DNA of 7,400 nt from contig JAFAFN010000010.1 of the NCBI GenBank assembly GCA_023423475.1, positions 1 through 7,400 of the forward strand, written 5' to 3'. The first letter of the stretch is position 1. Each line of letters opens with the position of its first letter. Source of the stretch: Actinomycetes bacterium. GTDB lineage: Bacteria > Actinomycetota > Acidimicrobiia > Acidimicrobiales > Microtrichaceae. Made by a program: the position numbers and the translations under genes. The notes below the pieces were generated by a model, which was given only the letters and a program-made list of their open reading frames with translations, was not told the origin of the DNA and did no database searches. Below, in pieces: positions 1-7,400 of this stretch.

Positions 1-65
1 GGCCGGCCGTTCTCGGGCAGGGTGCGGTTGACGGTGAAGCGCTCTGCGTACGGGAAGTCACTCAT
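1..65 (-). CDS. Partial CDS, N-terminus only (possible PLP-dependent enzyme)
   Basis: The first 21 complete codons of a gene that runs off the left edge. It starts at ATG (minus strand, 65-63) and overlaps the end of the sugar kinase by 8 bases (ATGAGTGA, 58-65), a layout typical of translational coupling. A weak GAGG about ten bases upstream lies inside the kinase gene. The visible peptide begins MSDFPYAERF and ends in a LPENGR motif. Some bacterial PLP-dependent decarboxylases and aminotransferases of the sphingosine-phosphate-lyase type have a similar LPxxGR near the N-terminus, but 21 residues cannot settle a family. Being the third gene of the tetR-kinase operon, it probably takes part in the same pathway. 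The reading frame and overlap are seen; the function is a guess. Confidence 0.6.
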   Translation of the reverse strand, partial: MSDFPYAERFTVNRTLPENGR

Positions 66-1593
66 GGCCAAGAGCCTCGCAGATCGCGCGGTTCGCCTCG
101 AACGCGGCTTCGAAGAGCGGCTGGAGCCGATCGTGTGCGGCGCGCGTCGCGGGATCGGGTTCGTGCCGCCGGTCGACGTGCACCGGGAGCTCCGCAGGAT
201 CCTCACCGGATGCGTGTGCGAGCGCGACCGAGCCGACCGCTCGGGCGGCCGCGACCTCCGGACGCTCCGGCACCAGGACGGGCAGGTCGAGCACGTCGGC
301 GAGGACCTGTGCGACTCCGGGGCTGCGAGCGCCGCCCCCGGCGAAGACGACCTCGCTCGGCGCTGATCCGCACAGCTCGGTCACCGCGGGGGTCAGCCAC
401 CGCAGGTTGCGGGCAACGCCCTCGACGGTCGCTCGCAGCACATCGGTCCGCTCGGTCCGCAGCGACATGCCGAGGTAGCCGCCGCGCATGTCGGTCGAAG
501 CCGACGGCGACATCGACCCGGCGAGCCAGGGCAGGAACAGCAGGCCGCCGGCCCCGGGCGCCGACGTGCCGAGCGCCCGCTCCAACTCGGCGAAGCGGTC
601 GTCGGTGGTCGTGGCCCCGGGCGACAGCACGTCGAGCGCGCGTTCCACGGCACGCCCTGCGATGCCGTTCTCGGCCATGACGACGTAGCGGCCCGGCAGC
701 GGTGCCGGCATCGAGAGCACCTCTCGGTCGAGGTCGATACCCGGTGCCTCCATCGAGCGGATGAGCACACCCGTGGTCCCGACGGCCAGACCGAGTCGGT
801 CGGACCGGCCGAGTGCCCCGGTCGCGAACGCCCCGGCGTGCGTGTCGTTCATCGCGGCCCGGACCACGACGTCCTCGCGCAGTCCCAGCTCCGCTGCGAC
901 CGTCGGATCGAGGGGGCCGACCTCGCCGTCCACCTCGATCAGCGGGGGCAGGCGGTCCGCGTCCACTCCGGCCATGGCCAGCAGCTCGCTGTCGTAGCCG
1001 GTGGTGCCCACCAGACGGTTGTCGATGAGCTGCGAGGCGAACATCGAGCACTGCGTCGCCCGGACCCGTCCGGTGAGCCGGAGGTTCACCAGGTCCATCA
1101 CCTCGAGGTACGCGTCGGTGCGCTCGTGCACCGACGGCTCGTCGAGCTGGAAGTGCAACAGGTGCGACAGGCTCAGCCCTGCGCCGATGGGTGGGATGCC
1201 GTGGTGGCTGACCCAGGTCTCGAACGCTGCGGGGTGGGTGCCGAGGATCTCCCAGCAGTGATCGGCGCCCCTGCTGTCGAGGTACATCTTGAGCGGCGCG
1301 ATCGCGCGACCGGACTCGTCGATCGGCACGATCGACGAGTACTGGCTGCAGACCCCGATGGTCACGACCTCGGCCGCCGCGTCGGAGTGGCGACCGGTGA
1401 GCTCGCGCACGGCGTCGGCGACGGCACGCCAGATCTCGTCCGCGTCCTGGGTGGCGGACTCGGTCCCGCTGGCCGGGTCCTTCGAGATCGTGGTGACCAG
1501 CGGACGTGCCGCCACGCCGACCAGGCGGCCCTCCGCGTCGACGAGCACGACCTTCACGTTGGTGGAGCCGACGTCGATCCCGATGGCGAACAT
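58..1593 (-). CDS. FGGY-family carbohydrate kinase (xylulokinase-like)
   Basis: A 511-residue cytosolic kinase that should transfer the gamma-phosphate of ATP to a sugar or polyol; length is normal for the FGGY family (about 490-520). The N-terminal actin-like ATPase fold shows the phosphate-1 motif IGIDVGSTNVK (residues 4-14). YLDSRGADHCW (104-114) fits the sugar-binding region. The catalytic base is probably Asp250 in MNDTHAG. The C-terminal half shows AVGTTGVL (270-277) and the adenosine loop FAGGGARSPG (417-426), followed by a LADVLDLPV stretch typical of xylulokinase relatives. Substrate cannot be read from the sequence: xylulose, ribulose, gluconate and tetritols are all possible. The ATG at 1593 lies 9 bases after the tetR stop and has no clear ribosome binding site, so translation probably depends on coupling. 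Expected to be controlled with tetR. Confidence 0.9.
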   Translation of the reverse strand: MFAIGIDVGSTNVKVVLVDAEGRLVGVAARPLVTTISKDPASGTESATQDADEIWRAVADAVRELTGRHSDAAAEVVTIGVCSQYSSIVPIDESGRAIAPLKMYLDSRGADHCWEILGTHPAAFETWVSHHGIPPIGAGLSLSHLLHFQLDEPSVHERTDAYLEVMDLVNLRLTGRVRATQCSMFASQLIDNRLVGTTGYDSELLAMAGVDADRLPPLIEVDGEVGPLDPTVAAELGLREDVVVRAAMNDTHAGAFATGALGRSDRLGLAVGTTGVLIRSMEAPGIDLDREVLSMPAPLPGRYVVMAENGIAGRAVERALDVLSPGATTTDDRFAELERALGTSAPGAGGLLFLPWLAGSMSPSASTDMRGGYLGMSLRTERTDVLRATVEGVARNLRWLTPAVTELCGSAPSEVVFAGGGARSPGVAQVLADVLDLPVLVPERPEVAAARAVGSVALAHASGEDPAELPVHVDRRHEPDPATRAAHDRLQPLFEAAFEANRAICEALGHE

Positions 1594-1602
1594 CGGCCGA
1601 GG

Positions 1603-2295
1603 TTAGGGCTGCTCCCCGATGCTCCGGAGGCGTCGCTCGAGTCCGTCGAGGATGAGGTCGAGCCCGTCGTCGAACTCGTCGCCGTAGTCGTAGTCCCGGT
1701 CGACCACCTGCTCGCGGAGCTGCTCGAACAGGTGCGGGTACTGCGCCGCATCGAGCAGCTCACCCAGGTGCTCGACGAAGTCGCCGGCGTCCTCGTCCTG
1801 GGCGAAGGGCAGGCTCGTCTCGGTCAGGACGAAGCCGTAGACGTACGCGTCGATCGCCGAGAACGCGTGGGCAGCGAGTGCGACGCTGAAGCCGTTGTCG
1901 CGCAGGTTGCCCAGCACCGCGTCGTGGTGTCGCAGCAACGAGGGCCCCGGCGTGCGACGGGACTCGATCAGCCCGAGCGCCCAGGGATGTGCCGACAGGA
2001 CGGCCCTCGCCGATGCCGCACGCTCGGCCATCGCCGGGCGCCATGGCCGATCCTGCCGGGGGAGCTCGATCATCGCCATGATGCGATCGGCGAGCCCGTC
2101 GAGCAGTGCGTCCTTGTCGGCGATGTGGTGGTAGAGCGACATCGCCTCGACGCCCAGCTCCCGGCCGACGCTGCGCATGCTCACGCCGGTGAGCCCGTCC
2201 CGATCCGCCACCGCGATCGCAGCGGCGATTATGCGATCCGGACGCAGCGGTGGACGGGAGGGCACGGCGGAGCCTCGGGCGGGGGAGCGGGGCAC
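1603..2295 (-). CDS. TetR-family transcriptional repressor (TetR_C-type ligand domain)
   Basis: A 230-residue one-component regulator. The DNA-binding domain lies at about residues 20-65: the RIIAAAIAVADRDGL helix, then SMRSVGRELGV, and the recognition helix and its end in AMSLYHHIADKDALLD, which is diagnostic of TetR proteins. The rest is a helical ligand-binding and dimerisation domain. The ESRRTPGPSLLRHHDAVL segment (111-128) and AHAFSAIDAYVYGF (142-155) resemble the C-terminal domain of the tetracycline-repressor subgroup. The C-terminus is acidic (DYDYGDEFDDG). Start choice is uncertain: the GTG at 2295 gives the longest form without a Shine-Dalgarno sequence, while an in-frame GTG at 2265 would still keep the whole helix-turn-helix. 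It is first in an operon with the kinase and divergent from the dehydrogenase, with two palindromes between them, so autorepression is likely. The ligand is unknown. Confidence 0.93.
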   Translation of the reverse strand: MPRSPARGSAVPSRPPLRPDRIIAAAIAVADRDGLTGVSMRSVGRELGVEAMSLYHHIADKDALLDGLADRIMAMIELPRQDRPWRPAMAERAASARAVLSAHPWALGLIESRRTPGPSLLRHHDAVLGNLRDNGFSVALAAHAFSAIDAYVYGFVLTETSLPFAQDEDAGDFVEHLGELLDAAQYPHLFEQLREQVVDRDYDYGDEFDDGLDLILDGLERRLRSIGEQP

Positions 2296-2316
2296 GACGT
2301 GGTCGACGCGTGCGTT

Positions 2317-2330
2317 CTTACGGTTGTAAG
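2317..2330. promoter_or_regulatory. Probable TetR operator 1, CTTAC-N4-GTAAG
   Basis: Perfect inverted repeat with 5-bp arms, CTTAC GGTT GTAAG, in the tetR/dehydrogenase divergent gap, ending 22 bases before the tetR GTG at 2295. The arms and 4-bp core are identical in layout to the second site 33 bp away. TetR-family dimers commonly bind palindromes of this size next to their own gene. That this TetR binds here is inference from position and duplication. Confidence 0.75.
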
Positions 2331-2349
2331 GGTAACGTGCCGGGGGTGA

Positions 2350-2363
2350 CTTACGACTGTAAG
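2350..2363. promoter_or_regulatory. Probable TetR operator 2, CTTAC-N4-GTAAG
   Basis: Second perfect copy, CTTAC GACT GTAAG, with only the 4-bp core differing from site 1. It ends 20 bases before the dehydrogenase ATG, so a bound dimer would overlap the likely core promoter or block early elongation. The 33-bp spacing is close to three helical turns, which would put both dimers on the same face of the DNA. No hexamer pair in this gap was convincing enough to call as a promoter. Confidence 0.75.
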
Positions 2364-2383
2364 GCTGGCGAGGAGGTCGACCG

Positions 2384-3418
2384 ATGAACCACCAGGACGA
2401 GGAGATGGTCGCCGCGGTGGTCCGTCGCTACGGGCCCCCCGAGGTGGTCGAGCTCGAGTCCCGGCCGGTCCCTGTCCCCGGCCCGGGTCAGGCGCTGGTC
2501 CGGATCGAGGCGACCGCGGTGAACTCCGGCGACGCTCGGATCCGCGGCGCACGGTTCCCGCCGGGCTTCGGGCTCTTCGCCCGCGCGGCGTTCGGGGTGC
2601 GCGGCCCGCGCCGGCAGGTCCTCGGCAACACCTTCTCGGGCGTCGTCGAGTCGTTCGGCGGCCCGGAGGTCGACCGGGCCGCAGGCTCGATCCGGCTCGG
2701 CGATCCGGTGTGCGGGATGACCGGTGCTCGCATGGGTGCCCACGCCACCCACCTGGTGGTCGATGCCGAACGTCTCGTCCCCGTGCCGGGGGCTGTCACC
2801 CACGATCAGGCGGCCGGCGTCCTGTTCGGCGGCACGACCGCCGCCCACTTCCTGCGCCGTGTCGACGAACGGCGCTCCCGGTCGGGCGTCGGAGTCGGCC
2901 CGTCCACCTCGGTCCTCGTCGTCGGAGCATCGGGGGCGGTGGGGACCAACGCCGTGCAGCTGGCCGCGGCGCGTGGCGCGACGGTCACCGGTGTCTGCAG
3001 CGGCGCGAACGCGGAGCTGGTCAGGGGACTCGGTGCCGACGAGGTGATCGACCACGGTCGGGTCGACCTCGCGGTCGTGCCGACCCGCTACGACGTCGTG
3101 TTCGACACCGTCGGGCGGCTGGGGCTCCACGCCGGACGTCGACTGCTCCGCCCCGGCGGCGTGCTCGTGCTCGTGGCCGCGGGTCTGGGCGAGACCGTGC
3201 GCGCCCGCGGCGACGTGCTCGCCGGTCCGGCGCCGGAGCGGACCGACGAGATGGCCGACCTGCTCGCACAGGTCGCCGACGGCCGGCTCCGTGTGGTGCT
3301 GGACGTCGCCGGTGGCCTCGGCGGGATCGTCGAGGCGTACCGACGCGTGGACTCCGGCAGGAAGGTCGGCAACATCGTCCTGCGAACCGACTTGGATGGT
3401 CCTGCCGGGGACGCGTAG
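2384..3418 (+). CDS. Zinc-independent medium-chain dehydrogenase (quinone oxidoreductase / NAD(P)-dependent alcohol dehydrogenase-like)
   Basis: A 344-residue cytosolic NAD(P)H-dependent oxidoreductase of the medium-chain dehydrogenase/reductase superfamily. The N-terminal GroES-like domain covers roughly residues 1-130, including ALVRIEATAVNSGDARIRG. The Rossmann domain starts at VLVVGASGAVGTNAVQLA (V180-G181-A182-S183-G184-A185-V186-G187), and VCSGAN (204-209) sits where the cofactor ribose/phosphate contact lies. The Cys/His/Glu zinc ligands of classical alcohol dehydrogenases are absent, and FGGTTAAHFLRR is typical of the zinc-free quinone-reductase branch. The start is secure: AGGAGG (2371-2376) precedes the ATG by 7 bases. 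It diverges from the TetR operon and has an operator just upstream, so it is probably induced when TetR releases DNA. Substrate is unknown; reduction of an enone, quinone or aldehyde is plausible. Confidence 0.88.
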   Translation: MNHQDEEMVAAVVRRYGPPEVVELESRPVPVPGPGQALVRIEATAVNSGDARIRGARFPPGFGLFARAAFGVRGPRRQVLGNTFSGVVESFGGPEVDRAAGSIRLGDPVCGMTGARMGAHATHLVVDAERLVPVPGAVTHDQAAGVLFGGTTAAHFLRRVDERRSRSGVGVGPSTSVLVVGASGAVGTNAVQLAAARGATVTGVCSGANAELVRGLGADEVIDHGRVDLAVVPTRYDVVFDTVGRLGLHAGRRLLRPGGVLVLVAAGLGETVRARGDVLAGPAPERTDEMADLLAQVADGRLRVVLDVAGGLGGIVEAYRRVDSGRKVGNIVLRTDLDGPAGDA

Positions 3419-3619
3419 CCTCGTGCGGTCATACCAATCGAGGATCTTGCTTCGCCCGAGACCCCACGGTGATCGACCCCGCTCCGGCGGGTGCGACTGA
3501 ATGAGCTCCGGCTCGCCTGGGTAGGTGGACTCCAGCACCCCGACCGTGCATTCGGTCGAGCCGGGCGTCCGCTGCATGCGGTGCCCGATGCTCCCGAATC
3601 ACAAAGGAAGGAGGTGCCC
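3419..3619 (+). ncRNA. Probable L10 leader (rplJ 5' UTR, autoregulatory)
   Basis: A 201-base non-coding stretch between the dehydrogenase and rplJ. At least four small hairpins are readable: CCCGC-TCCG-GCGGG (3478-3491), GAGC-TCCG-GCTC (3503-3514), CGACCG-TGCATT-CGGTCG (3541-3558), and CGGGC/CCGC with GCGG/GCCCG (3562-3587). The first two carry UCCG loops, which fit the stable UNCG tetraloop class and have C-G closing pairs. In many bacteria L10, alone or as the L10-L12 complex, binds a structured leader upstream of rplJ and represses the operon. Position and hairpin richness support that here, but I could not match the kink-turn consensus by eye. No convincing promoter hexamers were found between 3380 and 3480. 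Confidence 0.5.
3608..3616 (+). promoter_or_regulatory. rplJ ribosome binding site
   Basis: AAGGAGGTG is a near-complete complement of the 16S rRNA 3' end. Its GGAGG core ends 5 bases before ATG 3620. This fixes the rplJ start and excludes the longer in-frame reading from 3491, which would run through the leader hairpins and lacks any such site. Confidence 0.85.
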
Positions 3620-4336
3620 ATGGAGAAGAACCCGAGGCCGGAGAAGGTGGCCGTGGTCGACGAGGTGCGCGAGAAGTTCGCCGCCGCCGATGCTGCGCTG
3701 TTCACCGAGTACCGGGGTTTGACGGTTCGAGATCTTGCCGAGCTGCGCGCTGCGATGCGTGACGCCGGCGGTGAGTACCGCGTGTACAAGAACACGCTCG
3801 TGCGCCGTGCCGTCGACGAGCTCGACCTGGGTGTCGCCGACGCGCTCGTCGGACCGACCGCCATCGCCTTCGTCGGGCAGAAGCCCGACGGCTCGCCCGG
3901 AGATCCGGTGCTGGTCGCCAAGGCACTGGCGGCGTTCGCGAAGTCGAACCCCCACCTGGTCATCAAGGGTGGTCTCTTGGACACCACGGTGCTCGACGCG
4001 GACGGCGCGAAGGCGCTGGCCACCGTTGCACCCCGAGAAGAACTGCTGGCCCGCTTCGCGGGTGGCCTGGCGGCGCCGATGCGCAACCTGGCCGCTCTCA
4101 TGCAGGCCGTCCCGGCGAAGTTCGCCTATGGACTGCAGGCGCTGATCGAGGCCGGCGGGGCATCCGATGCCCCCGCCGCTGCCGAGGCTCCCGCAGCCGA
4201 ACCGTCCGAGGCACCCGCCGACGACGAGCCCGCAGCCGAAGAGGCCGCACCCGCAGCCGACGCCGTCGACACCGACGACGCCGCAACCGACACGAATGAC
4301 GACGCACCCGCGGCCGACGCCGCGGACGAGGAGTGA
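3620..4336 (+). CDS. rplJ: 50S ribosomal protein L10 with long acidic tail
   Basis: L10 anchors the L7/L12 stalk to 23S rRNA, beside L11, on the large ribosomal subunit. Residues 1-180 form a standard L10: N-terminal RNA-binding domain with [16 protein letters not shown] (28-43) and [13 protein letters not shown] (53-65), a GGLLDTTVL strand (117-125), and the C-terminal helix [20 protein letters not shown] (142-161) that carries the L12 dimers. Total length is 238, against roughly 165-180 for the minimal protein. The extra residues 181-238 form an Ala/Pro/Asp/Glu tail with 20 acidic and no basic residues, which looks disordered. The stop overlaps the rplL ribosome binding region, with only 5 bases to the rplL ATG, so the two are coupled. 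Expression is probably controlled through the upstream leader. Confidence 0.97.
   Translation: MEKNPRPEKVAVVDEVREKFAAADAALFTEYRGLTVRDLAELRAAMRDAGGEYRVYKNTLVRRAVDELDLGVADALVGPTAIAFVGQKPDGSPGDPVLVAKALAAFAKSNPHLVIKGGLLDTTVLDADGAKALATVAPREELLARFAGGLAAPMRNLAALMQAVPAKFAYGLQALIEAGGASDAPAAAEAPAAEPSEAPADDEPAAEEAAPAADAVDTDDAATDTNDDAPAADAADEE
4190..4317 (+). repeat. Degenerate GC-rich microrepeat encoding the L10 acidic tail
   Basis: The 11-mer CCCGCAGCCGA occurs three times (4190-4200, 4229-4239, 4250-4260) and once with a single change (CCCGCGGCCGA, 4307-4317). It encodes Pro-Ala-Ala-(Glu/Asp) within the rplJ tail. Repetition at base level suggests the tail grew by slippage or short duplications; spacing is irregular. 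Confidence 0.6.
4328..4333 (+). promoter_or_regulatory. rplL ribosome binding site, inside the end of rplJ
   Basis: GAGGAG lies 8 bases before ATG 4342 and overlaps the last codons of rplJ. It favours ATG 4342 as the rplL start over the in-frame GTG at 4333, which overlaps this very motif and so could not use it. Confidence 0.75.
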
Positions 4337-4341
4337 CTGAA

Positions 4342-4722
4342 ATGGCAACCACCGAAGAGATCCTGGATTCCATCGCCGCGCTGACCGTGCTCGAGCTCTC
4401 CGAGCTCCTGAGCGCGTTCGAAGAGCGCTTCGGCGTGACCGCGGCCGCCCCGGTCGCCGTCGCCGCTGCTGCCCCCGCCGGTGGCGGCGGTGGTGAAGAT
4501 GCCGAGGAGAAGACCTCGTTCGACGTCGTGCTCACCGACGCCGGCGACAAGAAGATCGGCGTGATCAAGGAAGTCCGTGGCCTCACCAGCCTCGGCCTCA
4601 AGGAGGCCAAGGACCTCGTCGAGTCGGCCCCGAAGGCCGTCCTCGAGGGTGTCTCCAAGGACGAGGCGGAGAAGGCCAAGGAAGCGCTCGAGGGCGCTGG
4701 CGCCTCGGTCGAGCTCAAGTAG
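4342..4722 (+). CDS. rplL: 50S ribosomal protein L7/L12
   Basis: A 126-residue stalk protein that recruits and stimulates translational GTPases (EF-Tu, EF-G, IF2). The three family parts are clear: an N-terminal dimerisation and L10-binding helix pair ([19 protein letters not shown], 14-32), a flexible Ala/Pro/Gly hinge (33-52, with five consecutive glycines), and the compact C-terminal domain from [20 protein letters not shown] through [11 protein letters not shown] to SVELK, which touches the factors. Length is in the usual 120-130 range. A GTG at 4333 would add three residues (MTE), but the Shine-Dalgarno at 4328-4333 supports ATG 4342. As the second gene after rplJ it is coupled to it; stalks hold several L12 dimers per L10, which demands extra synthesis of this gene. 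Confidence 0.97.
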   Translation: MATTEEILDSIAALTVLELSELLSAFEERFGVTAAAPVAVAAAAPAGGGGGEDAEEKTSFDVVLTDAGDKKIGVIKEVRGLTSLGLKEAKDLVESAPKAVLEGVSKDEAEKAKEALEGAGASVELK

Positions 4723-4771
4723 TCCCGGTCCTGGCGATCGGCTACGTGCCGGCCGTCGGGGCCAGCGGTGT

Positions 4772-4803
4772 CGGAGGGAGTCGCCTGCGGGTGGCTCCCT
4801 CCG
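4772..4803 (+). terminator. rplL-rpoB intergenic hairpin (attenuator or RNase processing site)
   Basis: A 14-bp stem (4772-4785 with 4790-4803) closed by a TGCG loop. Its outer arm CGGAGGGAG pairs perfectly with CTCCCTCCG; two G-T wobbles lie nearer the loop. It sits 49 bases after the rplL stop. No T-tract follows, so it is not a classic intrinsic terminator. U-less hairpin terminators are proposed in actinobacteria, and in E. coli the rplL-rpoB gap carries an attenuator and an RNase III site. A role in lowering rpoB readthrough relative to the ribosomal genes is inferred. Confidence 0.65.
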
Positions 4804-4846
4804 CCGCGTCCGGCCGGAGCATCGGAGCCGACTCGTCGGGCGATCC

Positions 4847-4875
4847 TTGACCGGCCACCCGCGACTTCGTACGCT
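4847..4875 (+). promoter_or_regulatory. Candidate rpoB promoter P1 (TTGACC-17-TACGCT)
   Basis: A -35 hexamer TTGACC (4847-4852, five of six to consensus) is followed after 17 bases by TACGCT (4870-4875), which keeps the key first T, A and last T of the -10. It lies downstream of the intergenic hairpin, so it would transcribe rpoB separately from rplJL with a leader of about 200 bases. Prediction by eye; no start site data. Confidence 0.5.
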
Positions 4876-4941
4876 CTCGGGGCACGAGAACGCACCTGAG
4901 GACGGCACGGGGAGGACCCCCGTCCCGACACTCGGGTGTGT

Positions 4942-4971
4942 TTGACCAGCGGTGCCCACAGCTCATATGCT
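4942..4971 (+). promoter_or_regulatory. Candidate rpoB promoter P2 (TTGACC-18-TATGCT)
   Basis: A second TTGACC (4942-4947), identical to that of P1, is followed after 18 bases by TATGCT (4966-4971, four of six to consensus). The surrounding CTCATATGCTGTTTGG is noticeably A/T-rich for this genome. It would give a leader of about 105 bases before the rpoB TTG. I see no further recognisable element in that leader (4978-5069). Confidence 0.5.
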
Positions 4972-5069
4972 GTTTGGTTGCCGTGCCCTGCCGTTCGTCC
5001 TCTGTCTCCTTCGTGAAGCGGAGCTGTACGCGCTCGGGGTCTGGCGACCGCCCAACCATCTGTGTCAAC

Positions 5070-5075
5070 GAGGAG
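5070..5075 (+). promoter_or_regulatory. rpoB ribosome binding site deciding a TTG start
   Basis: GAGGAG lies 7 bases before TTG 5083. An in-frame GTG at 5062 lies upstream of this motif and lacks a site of its own, and the first in-frame ATG is at 5341, well inside the conserved fold. TTG 5083 is therefore the best start. Confidence 0.75.
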
Positions 5076-5082
5076 TAAGTCC

Positions 5083-7400
<2,318 letters not shown>

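Noticed and set aside
838..2349. A 503-codon plus-strand open frame over the kinase and tetR
   Set aside because: It runs antisense across two well-recognised genes and through the operator region; composition is typical of a shadow frame.
2351..3577. A 408-codon minus-strand open frame over the dehydrogenase
   Set aside because: It covers the clear dehydrogenase gene and the rplJ leader, and its translation shows no family features.
3491..3619. An N-terminal extension of rplJ starting at 3491
   Set aside because: The added 43 residues match nothing in L10, overlap the leader hairpins, and the strong Shine-Dalgarno before 3620 fixes the normal start.

Overview
The window is high-GC bacterial DNA with strongly G/C-biased third codon positions. 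GTG and TTG starts, actinobacterial-type RpoB and L10 sequences and a TetR-rich accessory block point to an actinobacterium. Class Acidimicrobiia is my best guess, but that is inference from protein flavour and was not tested by any search.

Left third (1-3418), an accessory metabolic block. A minus-strand operon runs leftward: a TetR-family repressor (2295 to 1603), an FGGY-family sugar kinase (1593 to 58), and a third gene whose first 21 codons lie at 65 to 1. Diverging from it is a zinc-independent medium-chain (quinone-oxidoreductase-like) dehydrogenase (2384-3418). The 88-base divergent gap holds two copies of the palindrome CTTAC-N4-GTAAG, 33 bp apart. They are the probable operators through which the TetR protein controls both directions.

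Right two thirds (3419-7400), core translation and transcription genes: rplJ (L10), rplL (L7/L12) and the first two thirds of rpoB. A 201-base leader rich in small hairpins precedes rplJ and is probably the autoregulatory L10 leader. rplJ and rplL are translationally coupled. A 360-base gap between rplL and rpoB carries a 14-bp hairpin (attenuator or processing site), followed by two good candidate sigma-70-type promoters. rpoB starts at a TTG codon with a strong ribosome binding site. The usual rplK-rplA genes are not directly upstream of rplJ.

The standout observation is inside rpoB. A 135-bp (45-codon) segment encoding the highly conserved active-centre stretch with core [15 protein letters not shown] is present twice in tandem and in frame (6799-6933 and 6934-7068). 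The copies share 41/45 residues and 116/135 bases. Of 15 differing codons, 11 are synonymous, so both copies look protein-constrained rather than freshly duplicated. A linker about 21 residues longer than usual precedes the first copy. I know of no RpoB with two copies of this segment. It is either a real structural novelty in RNA polymerase or a strain-chimera assembly artefact, and reads spanning the region would decide.
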